Assembly: GCA_949130495.1 (NCBI GenBank)
Contig: OX422211.1
Coordinates: forward strand, 537,089,372-537,153,371
DNA from: Sambucus nigra
Lineage: Eukaryota > Streptophyta > Magnoliopsida > Dipsacales > Adoxaceae
DNA: 64,000 bases
Reading direction: 5' to 3'
Shown: in pieces, positions 1-11,727 of the stretch
Numbering within the stretch: position 1 is the first letter of the stretch
Layout: each line of letters starts with the position of its first letter
Translations under genes and position numbers: made by a program
The notes under the pieces: model-generated
The model's input: only the letters and a program-made list of their open reading frames with translations
What the model was told of the DNA's origin: nothing
The model's database searches: none

Positions 1-1360
1 CACGACATCATCCAGACCGATTTCTTTTATAGAAACCACCAATTCGTTTAATTCTTGAGCCCATCTTTAGGCTTCCATAAAAAAGCTACTAAAATTCTCA
101 TAATCGATGGTCATCTCTATGAGAAATTTCAACCCGAACCTTCAAAGTTGATTTAGTACTACAAGATGTATCATGCCTCCCCCTCTAATCGGGTGCAGAC
201 GAAAATATAGGCTCATGTGAGGAGTGATAGAGCTTGATCAGCAAAGCTTGTGGGATGCAGAAGAAAGGATGGGTAGAGTTTGAGTGGTTTGGGATAGATT
301 ATGGAGTTTCTCGGTATTGTGAGGGGCGCACTTTGGGTAGAGGGGTCAGATTTGGGGTTATTTTCTAGTAAGATAGCATTTGCTCCGGTTCCGTGTGCTG
401 AGAGAGGGTTATTAATGGTGATGGGTTTAGGGTTTAGGTTTATCTAGTGGAACAATGATGCCCTGATCTATAAGGCCCTATATTATGTTTTTGAGGTGAA
501 GTAATTGGTTAGTGGTGTGGAGTAGGAATTAGTGAAAGCTATAGTGAGCATCCTGTTTGAAGTTTTTAGGGGGAGGATTTGGCAATGGTCGGGGTTCCAA
601 TGGTTTGATGAGGTTTTAATCTAGAAGGAATTATTATACCTTTGACAAGGGAGAATGGAGTTTAGTGTAATCTTTTCTGATAGGATTAAGGAGATTTTCA
701 GGTGCCTAAGAAGTGGCACGTTGAGATATGTTATTGATGGTTGAGAGTGAGTCATTGGAGGGCTTGTCATACTTCCGCGATGTAAACTGTATGGTCAACT
801 TTTTTAATTCATAATCTAATTTGGCAACCGCTTCTTCAATTTCCACGCTATCCTCCTAGAGGGCTCTAAAGTGCAGGTAGTAATATCCTCCCATAAATGC
901 TCGGATATGGGTTAGAAATTTCTTATTCACTATACTCACTTGTTCTTCCTCTGAGGTCCAGTTGGTCACAGTGTTGGATTTCTCTCTCCACCTCCCAATG
1001 AAATTACTGACTGGTTCCTCGAGACTCTTCTTGAGAAGCTCTAGATCTCTGCGCGTGACCTCTATTTATTCATTTTATTTGTATTGGGACATGAATCCCC
1101 TACCTACATCTTCCTAACTACAGATTTTGGATTCCTTGAGGGATCAGAACCAGTCGAGGGAACTCTCTTTGAGGGTTTACTGAAACATTTGGTCCATTAT
1201 CTTCCCTGAAGCCCCCAAATAGGGTCATGGATGGGTGATAGCTGTGAAGATGCACAATTAGGGGCCTTCCACCTCCGAATTTCTTGATGTCTAGAATCTT
1301 AAACTTCTCTGTGGCTTTAAGATAGGGATACATGTGGGTGTAGTTCATGTAATTTTAGGA
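1..1360 (-). pseudogene. Ogre/Tat-like Ty3-gypsy gag fragment (decayed)
   Basis: Read on the minus strand, several frames give pieces of a plant gypsy Gag. The stretch 1118-1348 encodes a segment with EKFKILDIKKFGG followed by HLHSYHPSMTLFG, which resembles the start of the capsid domain. Farther on (about 770-1070) come TRRDLELLKKSLEEPVSNF, IGRWREKSNT and a SEEEQVSIVNKKFL block, the usual order in Tat/Ogre Gag. The frame is broken by several stops and shifts, and the end of the protein lies outside the window. Its LTR or leader should lie to the right (1361-5560), which fits a minus-strand element. Family is from remembered motif order, not from a search; a coding role is excluded by the stops. 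Confidence 0.6.
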
Positions 1361-2690
1361 GATCTTGACTTGGTTAATTTCTTTGACAACAGCTTGAGCT
1401 CTTCCATAACCTTATTCAGTTCTTCTTCCTTAGGGTCCATAGGAACTATCAAATTATCCCTTAGCTGGGAGAGGTTCAGAATCGGTAGCTGTGCTGAAAG
1501 TGACCCATTTATAGGCGGGGAACGCGGGGCTTATTGATACTCCTCTGGGACCTAAACTGGTTCAAGGGTAGTGGACCCATCTCACAAGGAAGGAGGATTT
1601 CAGGTTCACGTGCTTCGAGAGTTTGGGCTCTATGTCGCTACATCATTTGGACATCATCTTGAAGGTTATTAATCTTAGCACCGAGTTAGGATATGATGGC
1701 CATAAGTCTAGTTGGACATTCGATGCTTGGTCTGCATTCTCCATGAAATAGTGAAGTAACATAGGAAATATTGAAGCTTCGTGGTGGTTTGATAAAAGAT
1801 CAAAGCCAATAAGGAGCTAAACCAAAGTCGGGTATGCGATCGTCCTGAGAGGAAAAATTATTTTGGTTTATTTTTGGAAGAAAAATGGAGTATTTTTGTT
1901 ATTTTGAAAAAGGGAAAAAATGTTTTTTTAATTTTTTTTTGAAAAGAAGGAAAGAAAAGGAGAATACTCAACATGATTATTATTAGGTTCTACTTGTATT
2001 ATGTTTTCCTAAATACAAGGAAAATGCGGGACAAGACCCGAGACTGGGAAAAAGATAGGGTATAATATATAAGACACGATTTAAATTATTTCTAAGCTCG
2101 CTGATACGGTCCTATTTTAAAAAAGGGAAAAATAGTGCAAAATTTCAGGCAATATGGAACTCCAGAATTTCGACAGAGTCTCGCATAGTAATCGGCAAAC
2201 TAATTATGAGTGTCTTAAGGCATATGCCTATATGAGGTTTATGAATTCGGTTGGTCAATGGAAGGGTTCCCCCTTTGGCATGACTTCCACGATATAACTC
2301 TTGCATATAAGGGCAATCATTCATCATTGCATGTGGTCAAGATATTTGATATATCTGAGTGTATGTCAATTACCTCATGATATACCTCGTGGGTACGATA
2401 CGTGTGAGAGCGAATTCAATATTCTTAACTTATGTGAATGATTTCCCTGATATATACCTCCCTTATTGAGTTGGTCAAACAGTACGATGCAGGGGGAACC
2501 ATTCGATATACATTGAAGGTACGGTTCCAATAGAAGGTGAGAATAATATCTCTTAGGTTAATCGCACCCCACAGGACCAACACCCATCACGAAGTGAGCC
2601 CTCACTATGGGACAACATTTTGGTCAATATTGCCATGCTCAGGTGATGTAGTGTTAAAAAATGCATGAGTCTTGATGAATATCTTATAGA
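1361..2690 (-). other. non-coding leader/LTR remnant, no gene
   Basis: No sustained reading frame. The stretch has A/T-runs near 1860-1960 and ordinary AT-rich sequence. Position between the gag fragment and the LTR-signature region suggests 5' untranslated sequence of the same minus-strand element; this is inference. Confidence 0.3.
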
Positions 2691-2699
2691 GATTTTTTT

Positions 2700-3310
2700 T
2701 GGTTAAGTAAAGAGAGTACTACTAGTATAAGGGAGAATATACAAATAGCATGAAATGAAAAGTAAACCTAGGAAGTATATACATTGACAATGGGAACTAT
2801 ACAAAGCATGATGATATATTGTAAAGCACGTGGATATAAGTGAGTGAGATATATGTGCAAGGTGAGAGAGTAACATGGGAATAGTGTAAGTGAACATGTA
2901 AATACTTACAAGTGAAGGTGTGTGCTAGTGAGACTAAGCATGGATAAACTACGATTAGTGTGTGAGATGTGTAAGTGAACATGGAGGTCTATATAAGTGA
3001 TAAAAGTGAGGTTGTGTGCTAGTGAAGCTAAGCATGGATACTCTACAAGTGGTATGTGAACCTGTATGTAAAAGTGAGACTATATACAAGTGTGAGTGTG
3101 CGAAGTGAGCATTGAGAATATATACGAGTGGGTGTAAGGTGAAGCATGGTGAGCATGTACAAGTAAGTCAAGAGTGATATATACATGAGGAAAGAACATA
3201 GTGGAGATAAACATGTGATAAATATACACAAAGTAAGCATAGGAGTAAGGAGAACATACAAGTTAAGGTATATGTATGCATGTAGAAATGTAGGAGTATA
3301 GAGAAGTAAC
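2700..3310. repeat. degenerate GTGAGTGAACATG-rich tandem repeat region
   Basis: Short related words (AAGTGAACATG, GTGTGCTAGTGA, AAGCATGGATA) recur throughout. The clearest pair, TGTGCTAGTGA..CTAAGCATGGATA, occurs at about 2921 and 3015, a 94-bp period. Spurious minus-strand frames here come from the repeat and do not look like protein. Confidence 0.5.
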
Positions 3311-3329
3311 ACCCATGTGAAAATAGAGC

Positions 3330-4120
3330 CTAGTCCTCTAGAAAGTCCCCCAACAGAGTCGCCACTATGGACATCTGGGTTGGATTCCTCCAGTACGAGC
3401 CTGGCCCCAAATTCAGGACAAGGGGAGAAGGAGAAAAAGGCACCCCTCTCTCTCCCTTTTTTCCATGCGCGTATGGGTGATTCGAGGATATGGAGGTCCT
3501 TTTACATCCACTCGTGTCGACATCTTCGCAACCTATCTCGGATATGAAATTGGTTGTCATTTAATAGGGGTAACACAAAGAGATGGAGTCACTAGCCTAT
3601 ATTGCTCAAAACAGGCAAAAGAATGTAGCCATCTCGAGAGAACGATATTAAGGTCATGTTGATAAATATGAAACCAAGTGATTTAAAGGGTCCGGGGACT
3701 AAGTTACAAAATGGGAAGATGTTAGGCACCAATTTCACCCTTTTGGTCTCTCATGGGCTATGTTAATCTTCTCCTTTTTTCTCCATGATGTGTGTGTACT
3801 CGTATAAAATATAAATAATGGGATAATGGAATTATCCGACCCGCATTATGGAATGGATGGAGCGAACTCATCTGAAGGAGTGTACTTGAAAATAATATTA
3901 GACATATGGTGTATGTGTTTGTCGAATCACAAATCACTATAAAAGAGCGAATTCTCATGTTGGGAGAATCACAAATATGTAGGAGTCAACGACTCACAAA
4001 ACAGATATAATAGAATATAAAAGACATAAAATGAAAAGGGAGGACTCGAATCTCGGGATTGGCCTAAGATGCCTACGCAGCCGAAGAGGCATCAAAGTCC
4101 ACGTAGTTTGAAAATATCAT
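3330..4120 (-). repeat. Ogre/Tat-type LTR signature blocks
   Basis: Three blocks typical of large plant gypsy LTRs are seen: CAACAGAGTCGCCAC at about 3353, GGGTCCGGGGACTAAGTTAC with TTAGGCACC at about 3689-3731, and a block at 4040-4110. On the minus strand the last block reads as the well-known form ACTACGTGGACTTTGATGCC..GCGTAGGCA. These are recalled from plant LTR sequences, not searched. Together with the gag fragment to the left they support a minus-strand element. Confidence 0.45.
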
Positions 4121-4769
4121 ACGAGTGGGGTTCAACCCATAAATACAGATGTAGGACTCCTCTTTGAGCGCTTTAGAAGGAAATTTGTTTTCAAGTATGA
4201 AAATGTGAGAAAATAGTAAAGTCTTACTTTTGGAATTTATGAAAATGAAGATTTTTTAATGTGAGATAATAAAATGAAACTAAAAGATATCACAAGATGA
4301 GAACAAAGTGAATAATAACACTTAAATGAATAATCTAGAAAATGGGAAGAAATGGACCTCATGGTAGATATTTGTTGCTGAATTTTGATTGTATGTAGGC
4401 TAGTTTTTGTACTGGTTTGAAGGTAATATGATAATGTAAGGTAGGTAACTAAGTGTAATAGGAAAGTAAGGTGGGGAAATTTTAGGTAATGGACTTTTTG
4501 GTAATGAGAAGGCTCTGATTTCGAGAGAATATTTTATGACTACTGAAAGGGACCTCCTCTAGGGGTAAGGTCATGAGTGGTTTACACAGTGCCATTTAAG
4601 TTTCGGGGTGTCGATCGGCATGGATCCTAGCCTATATATCATCATAGTCCCTGTCTTATTGGGCAAGGTAAGTACAGCTTGATGATAGGCAAGGGATATG
4701 AGGTGCCTATAGGCAGTCCATAATGAACTCTTTTAGAAAATCGTGGATAAAATGAAAACTGTAAGTCCG

Positions 4770-5425
4770 AATTATGCACGGCTAGGACTGTTGGAAAGAA
4801 AACTCATAGCCCTTCAAGAATCCATTGAGCCATTCCCAGGATCGAGAGTTGACTAAAGTCAAATGAGGCTCGAAAGTGCTCATTGGTCTTTGAACATTTT
4901 TTTAAGGAAAATGAATCTTTCATGCGAACCATGAGGCCTATTCGTGAATGACACAAACCGTTGGAAAGAGAATTTAGTGCCCTTAAAGATTACACTAAGC
5001 TTTGATTGGTTTGGGAAGCTGACCAAGGTCAAACGGGGCCCGGGAGCTCCCAGTGGCCTTACAGAGTAAAATCGATTGTTCATGCGAATCGTGAGGCCGA
5101 TTCGCGCACGGTATGGATCATTGGAAAGAGGATTCCAAGGCTTTTGGGGTTTCGTTGAGATTTGATCAGTTTGGATATGTTATCGAAGTCGAATGGGACC
5201 GAATAGTACTCTATGGATTCTAGATCAGTACTCGGAGTAAAACGGATCATCCATGCCAATCGTGTGGCTAATTCACTAACGGGACAGACCTTAGGAAAGG
5301 GGGATTTAGATCCCTTCAAGGTTTAATTGAGCTTCACTCAGGTCGGAGAGTTAATCAAAGTTAAATGAGTCCCGAGAGCACCCGATGGCATCCAGATCAC
5401 TACTCGGAGTATGACTTAGGGTTTA
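4770..5425. repeat. diverged tandem repeat, four units of about 165 bp
   Basis: The anchor TTGGAAAG (TTAGGAAAG in the last unit) recurs at 4791, 4961, 5121 and 5291, that is every 160-170 bp. Each unit continues with a 'cccTTcAAGaTT..' stretch, a 'GTCAAAtGaGgCCcG' block and, in the later units, 'ACTCGGAGTAAAAC'. Units are strongly diverged. Tandem repeats inside the leader or LTR are common in Ogre-like elements. Confidence 0.7.
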
Positions 5426-5464
5426 TGGTTAGTGGATATGTATTAGGAACCAAAGGAAGTGCTT

Positions 5465-5480
5465 GGGGGGGGGGGGGGGG
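5465..5480. repeat. homopolymer of 16 G
   Basis: Sixteen consecutive G residues follow GCTT and precede TAATAAG. It is close to the end of the Ogre-like remnant. Length may be unreliable because such runs are error-prone in sequencing. Confidence 0.9.
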
Positions 5481-5639
5481 TAATAAGATGGGGTTTCTAC
5501 AATTATCTTTTATAAATCCATCCAACATAGTCATCTCATATCAAAATCCTTATACGTAAACAAATACTGTAGGCTACTATGGTCTATTAACAAATGGAAT
5601 CTCTCCCTAACAGATAATGACTTTACACTTCAAGAGAAA

Positions 5640-6410
5640 AATTCATTATTGCCAAATCCAAATCACGAGTGGGGTAATTCCCCTTATGATTCTTAAGATT
5701 CCTAGAATCATACGGTATATGAATATGCTCCTATATTAACACACCCTAAGTCCCTGCATCACAACATTAGGTTAAACCATATAGTTGACCCCATTTAATG
5801 GTAATGCCAAAACTAGAGCTAAAGTCAACATAGCTTTTAACTCATTAAAAGCATGCTAGAAAAACTCATCTTAAACAAATGGTACCCACTTATTTTTCAA
5901 GTTAGTTAAGGGCCCGAAAATATTTAAGAAACCACATATGAACCTATTATAGTACCCTGCACAACCCAATAAGCTGCGAACCTTTGACGGTGTCGTGGGT
6001 TATCCACACTCCAAAACTATAGACACCTTACTCGTACCCACTAAAATTTACCTCTCGTTTATAATGTGACCCAAGAGATGATCTTCCCTTAATTAGAATA
6101 CACACTTCTTAAACGCAACATATATTTGGTGGCCTTGCCCGATCTATAAGACTACCCTCAAATGTTGTTCATGCTCGTGTTCCGTCCAAGAATAAATCAG
6201 AGGTGTTATTAATCAAAACGATAAAGAAAATAATCCAAGAACATTGTGAACACCCTGCTCATAAATCCCATGAACATTATTGAAGCATTTGTCAAGACAA
6301 AAGGCATAACCATGAACTCATATAACCCATAATGGGGCAGAAACGCTGTCTTCAACACATCCTACCCCCGAATGATCAAAATATGATAACCATGTGAATG
6401 TGGTGATCTC
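5640..6410 (-). pseudogene. Ty3-gypsy reverse transcriptase fragment (decayed)
   Basis: On the minus strand, starting near 6390, the translation begins at the RT motif HGYHILIIRG (normally SGYHQLRIR). It continues with KTAFLPHYGLYEFMVMPF and LTNAS, the usual RT palm segment, then degenerates through the YxDD region and the start of RNase H near 5640. Many stops and frame breaks are present. The 5' part of RT is missing: the fragment starts exactly at the GYHQL motif and abuts a primer-binding site at 6419. No active product is possible. Confidence 0.7.
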
Positions 6411-6418
6411 TTAAATAA

Positions 6419-6430
6419 GCTCTGATAACA
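6419..6430 (-). other. primer-binding site, tRNA-iMet type (degenerate)
   Basis: On the minus strand the 12 bases read TGTTATCAGAGC, one change from TGGTATCAGAGC. It follows the LTR end (6434) after a 3-base spacer, as in element A. Confidence 0.75.
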
Positions 6431-6433
6431 ATT

Positions 6434-9086
6434 TGAGAATGCTATGTGATATTGATTAAACCTAATTCGCGAATTCCAATTGTAAGCTTATTTAATTGGA
6501 GTCAAAATTTTAAAACAATTTAATTCAGCCTTAAAACATACATCTACGTTGGTAAAACCAAACCAACATACATAAATTGTTGACACACTGATTTTAGAAA
6601 AAAACCCCAAAAGGGAAAACCTTTTTATTTCACTATGTAGAATAAATCGAAACTTACATACACAATAGAATCTAAAATGAATATCACGTAGATACTCACA
6701 TAGACATGCATCCTAGAGTCAACAATGGAACAACCGTAGTAGCCCACATGAACAAGTAGCTTGGAATAATCAAGGAACACCCACGAGCACTCCGAAATGA
6801 CACATAGTCATCATCCATAGATTTACCCTCTCTACATGAGAAACTTCAACAAGATCGTATATTGGATTCCAAAAGAATTCACCAAACTATTGGGATTTTT
6901 GTGAATTGAAAAACAAAGGTTTAAACCCTAAATTGAAAAAGACAAAGCATTCTGTAGTTTGAAGTTTTGTGGTTCTGAAAAACGTTAGGTCATATTAAGA
7001 AACAATGGCTCATTTAACACGCTTTCTATAAAAAACTTGAGTCGACAGATCGCTCAAATGAAATCCTTATGTCGCTCGAACGAGGCTTCACACGAGATAC
7101 ATATGTCATTTGAACGACATTAGCAAGTCAATCAAACGACCGGAGAGACAAATTTCTTTGCCTCGATTTGAACACAAGGCACCAAAATTTTAAATTCTAA
7201 GAATTAATGTGATGGTTCAATTAAATTCCAACTAAAATATCAATTTAAATTTCAAACAAAAACAAACTTCAAATTTTAATTTCTTCAAATTAAAATTAAA
7301 TTAAACTTAAAGGGAAATTAAACTACTCAAACAAATTAATTCAACCCAAGTCCTAAAATTTGCCGAACAATGATTTATTCTAATTTTCAATATAGGCCAA
7401 ACCAAATTTTATCAAATTAAATTATGGACAAGAATTAAATTAAAATTACCCAAGTTATCAAAACTTAAATTAGCACCAAATTAAACAAGTGTTAGATTTA
7501 AACCAATTTTTATCTTGATTATCCTAGCATGCATGTAAGGTGACTTCTGCAAGATAAAAATAAATAATCTCACTATGCGGCGATCTACGAGAAAAACCCA
7601 AATGGGAAAAAACTCGGACGATCCTAGCCTAACAAATCCACTAGATACGGTTTTACAATTACAAAACAAAAGACTTACAACACTCAACGTGACTCCTTTC
7701 AAGCCCCGAAGCTTCTTCTTCAATATACCTCTGTCTACTTGATAACCACGACATCCATTGCATTCTTGGAGTCGACCAATGGAGGCACAACCCACCGTCA
7801 GCCACACATGGTGCCTTTCGCCATGTGACAAAGATGCAACACAAATTTCTTCTACTTTATGGGTAGAGAACGAACCCAAACTTCTCTTCTTGTTGGTGCA
7901 GAGAACACCCGGTGCCAAACAAACACTCCAAGAAATATATATATATATATATATATATATGAACTTGGAAGTAAACAAACTATGGGTGTATATGTATTTT
8001 TGGAAAAAAATAATCCATAAAACTCAACACATTAAAGATGACTTTTGGTTGATAAATTTTTCTCTTAAAACCCACTTTGGAAGTATGGAAAATTCCTTTA
8101 AGAAACTGTTGCCCGAAGTGATTAAAACTGGCAAAAGTAGTGGGGACAAGAAGTGGGAAAAATTAGAGGGAAAAACTAACACTTGCCAAAAACTAACGCG
8201 TTCTCGTTTGAACGACTTTTCTCGTTCGAGCGACATCGTTCGAACCACTTCTAACAAAAATTCAAAGTTTAGGGCGCAAAACTCGTTTGATATCTCGTTC
8301 CAACGACTTTGTTCGAACGAGTTTCTAACGACGAGTCTGAGAAAGATTGCTTAAACCCGTTAGAAGACTCGTACAATTTCTCATTTGAACGACAATATCG
8401 TTTAAACAACAATTCGAACGAAAATAAAAAAAAATTGTTTTTCATTTTTAAGCCCAAAAAATTTTGAAAAAAAGTTTCTAAAGAGATTTTCTAAAAATAA
8501 AAATTAATAAAAAGTATTTATGAAATACACGCAACAAAATTTCCAAGCTCCTATATATATATATATATATATAATCATTCATACCTTTGGAGCCTTGGAA
8601 TCCAATTTTTGTTGATGTAGAAACATGGCACTAAACTCGGTAAGGATGAAACTACAAATCTGGGCCGCTACGTCTTCAACTTCTTCAAACATCATAGGCT
8701 TGATAGGAGAAAACTTCTATCCTATGACTCAAATGGTTTTGTCCAGAACTAAGCCAATACTACATATAGACTCAATTGGAAATTTGTGCCCATACAGCCT
8801 CAACACTTAAAAAATTCCATTTAACGAAAAACAAAGCCTCAACTGATAAAACATAGTATATAAAAAAATTTCAACACTTAAAAAATTATCCCAATATTTT
8901 AAATGAACCGTAAAGGGACTAAAACATAACCTTACAAAAATTTATCTCGCAGAGGTTATTCATTTGAAGAATATTGATATTTAGATCCGTCTTGATGCAT
9001 GATTGCTCTTGAGTAAATCTTCGATGGTTGTGGTGGTATACGACATATAGTAATGTAAACCAGGACTAATAGACTATGTCCTTACA
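6434..9086 (-). repeat. SIRE-like LTR of element L1, copy 1 (with 1.6-kb insertion)
   Basis: On the minus strand the LTR starts TGTAAGGACATAG at 9086 and ends GCATTCTCA at 6434. The start matches element A's LTR start (TGTAAGGACATAA). The U5 part shares TAGTGAAATAAAAAGGTTTT with A, so the two families are related. It carries the phased TCGNTCGAACGA-type motif array at 7051-7138 and a TATA-like TTTTTATAG (minus strand, about 7027-7034). It is interrupted at 7165-8796. It is preceded by a PPT (9087) and followed by a PBS (6419), an arrangement a single element does not have. Confidence 0.85.
7165..8796 (-). mobile_element. solo-LTR-like insertion within L1 LTR copy 1
   Basis: Comparison with LTR copy 2 defines this as an insertion flanked by the 5-bp repeat GCCTC (7160-7164 and 8797-8801). 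On the minus strand it begins TGTATGGGCAC and ends GTGTTCAAATC, so the last bases after the CA may be leftover internal sequence. At 8205-8420 it has about nine copies of the CGTTCGAACG-type palindrome seen in the other SIRE-like LTRs. Two short (TA)n tracts lie at about 7939-7960 and 8553-8573. Several 60-198 aa frames here have no recognisable domain and are not annotated. Confidence 0.7.
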
Positions 9087-10245
9087 AATCTCCCCCTATA
9101 TCTATGCTAGTACAAACTAAAAACATCTGAATTATTAAATTAAAATGCCTATACAAATCTAATACCACCCATGAACCCAAAACTGAAAAGGTATTAAAAA
9201 TGTCAAGGCTTGCATATTTAAACTTTCTTAAAAAATCTTCAACTTGAAATCTTCTTTGTCATCATCAAGATGTGCAAATAAATCTTCAATTTTGTTCCCA
9301 CACGCATGAGAAAAGAAACAAATACCTTCGTGACGTATCGAGTTTGAAATGAGATAAACATAATCAAACAAAGTCAATCTCAATTCTCCCCCATAATAAA
9401 AACTCCCCATAAAATCATAATTCGTTATCCTCCTTTTTATTTTTCCCAAATATACAAGGAAAATAATAACCAATAATAAACATGGAGTGTCACGATAAGA
9501 AAAACAAACAACTACGATCATCCAAGATATACCCAAAAGCATTCCACAAACTATTTTGATTTTTAAATTTTTTCAAAAAAAAATGCTAAAACTAATTTTA
9601 CAAAAATCGCTCACCATGAATTTACACTAAGATAATCAAATCGTGGAAACGAAATGAATGGGTGTGGACAAATTCGATAGGAAAATCAATGCAATCATTC
9701 ATAACATATGTGCACGATATATACAGATAGTCCTAATAAATGATCTCAAAATCATCCCTAGGTGTCAAAAAATGAATTTATATGACATCTACTCTGTCAA
9801 ATCGACACATCAAAGTCTAACATGATTTCCAAACCAATAGTGTCTAAAACTATTTAATTCTTTTTCAAGACTATGTCAGGACGTGAAAACCCGTTGATTA
9901 CTTTTCCATCTGAACACCCTCATAAATAATAATGAATTTATTTTTTCTTTTGAAGTGATCTATTTTTCTCTCCTTATAGAAACCTTATTGGCCTAATTTT
10001 TGGCATATTTATCTTCTTATTGCTTTAATTTTTTCTCGGGCTTTTTTCAAATGGTAGATTTTACGTCGAGTTAATTTTGTACGCTAAAATTACATCTTAA
10101 TAACTCCAAATATTAAAAAGCACAAAAATGAAATGATGAAGCATATCAAAACTATCAAATAGTCACATGGATAAGGAATACAATTGTGACTCGGTCATGC
10201 TTAAATTTCCATCCATAAATAGTGTAAGAAAAATACAAAACTTTT
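9087..10245 (-). mobile_element. internal 3' non-coding region of element L1, with PPT
   Basis: The minus strand reads AGGGGGAGATT immediately before the LTR start at 9086, the polypurine tract. Upstream blocks match element A's 3' region in order: ATTATGGGGGAGA, ATCGTGACACTCCATGTTTA, CGTGCACATATG, TTAGTGTAAATTCATGGTG, then TTATGGATGGAAATTTAAGCA. These correspond to A's 25280-25420 plus 43666-44319. No coding frame is seen. At 10245 it joins a truncated LTR, showing that the LTR end, PBS and gag were deleted. Confidence 0.75.
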
Positions 10246-10965
10246 TTTGTCAATGGAACAACCACAGCAGCCCACACGAATACACAACTTAAAATCAGCA
10301 AAGAATACCCACAAGCACTCCCAAATGACACACAGTCGTCAGCCGTAGATTTACCCTATCTACATGAGGAACTTCAATAAGATCGTATATTGGTTCCAAA
10401 ATAATTCACTAATCTATTGGGGTTTTTATGTATTGGAAAACACAGGTTTGAACTCTAAATTGAAGAAGACAAAGGGCCTGTTTGGTTTGCAATTATAATT
10501 CTGTTTTCTGTGTTTAAATACAATTCTGATAAAAATCTTCGTTTGGCAACCTGTTTTTAAACACAGAATTATAATATTCCTGTGTTATAATCAAGTTTTT
10601 CAGAAAACAGATTTTGGGTGTTTTATAACATCTGTTTTTTTTATTTTTCAACTCAGAATTATTCATTCTTAATATTTTAAAGCAATTATACCTTAATATA
10701 TAATATACATACATAATACATTAATGTGTGTAATTCTTATAAATAAAAAATATATATGTACATATACACAAAATTACGTATGGAATAATATAAAGTTAAA
10801 TAATATTATCAATAGATACATGATACTTATATATAGTTTTATACATATATTATTAATGTATGGAATAATATAAAATATACATATAGTACATATGTATTAA
10901 AAAATATTATCAATTCATGTATGTATATAATTTTATAGTGAATTATATATGCGACATCATTATAA

Positions 10966-10970
<5 letters not shown>

Positions 10971-11036
<66 letters not shown>

Positions 11037-11050
11037 GTGAGAGAGAGAGT
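10971..11050. repeat. (TA)n followed by (GA)n microsatellite
   Basis: An uninterrupted TA tract (about 10974-11008) runs into a GA tract (about 11009-11049) inside the DNA transposon. Confidence 0.95.
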
Positions 11051-11094
11051 TAAACTCCCTAACATACCTCATTAAATATACCTAAAAATACATG

Positions 11095-11248
11095 ATATTA
11101 AATGTACGTGTATATAATTTATGATGTATGTATATGTATACATTCATGTATCATGTATGTATGAAAGTTTTATGTATGTTTATATGTACATACATATATA
11201 TATAACATACCTCATTAAATGTACATGTATATAATTTATGATGTATGA

Positions 11249-11285
<37 letters not shown>

Positions 11286-11694
11286 CTCCACAACATACCT
11301 CATTAAATGTACATGTACCTCATTAAATGTACATGTATATAATTTATATAACATACATCATTAAATTATATACATGTTCATTTTACTGAGGTATGTGTAC
11401 CTCATTAAATGTACATGTATATAATTTAATGAGGTATGTTATATATATATGTATGTACATATAAACGTACATAAAACTTTCATACATACATGATACATGT
11501 ATGTATACATACATACATACATACATAATAAATTATATACATGTACATTTAATGAGGTATGTTATATATATATGTATGTACATATAAACATACATAAAAC
11601 TTTCATACATACATGATACATGAATGTATACATACATACATACATCATAAATTATATACATGTACATTTAATGATGTATGTTGTGGAGTTTAAT

Positions 11695-11700
<6 letters not shown>
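11095..11700. repeat. nested inverted repeats (fold-back) within the DNA transposon
   Basis: Blocks such as ACATACCTCATTAAATGTAC and ATGTATGAAAGTTTTATG occur on the left (11100-11340). Their reverse complements (GTACATTTAATGAGGTATGT, CATAAAACTTTCATACAT) occur on the right (11400-11690). The blocks are present in two or more copies per arm, so the region can fold into long hairpins. Confidence 0.85.

Positions 11701-11727
<27 letters not shown>

Noticed and set aside
419..440. GGGTTTAGGGTTTAGG, like the plant telomere repeat
   Set aside because: Only two units in an AT-rich context; far too short to call interstitial telomeric DNA.
7481..8457. Reading frames of 60-198 aa on both strands
   Set aside because: They overlap each other, run across a (TA)n tract and LTR motifs, and show no domain.
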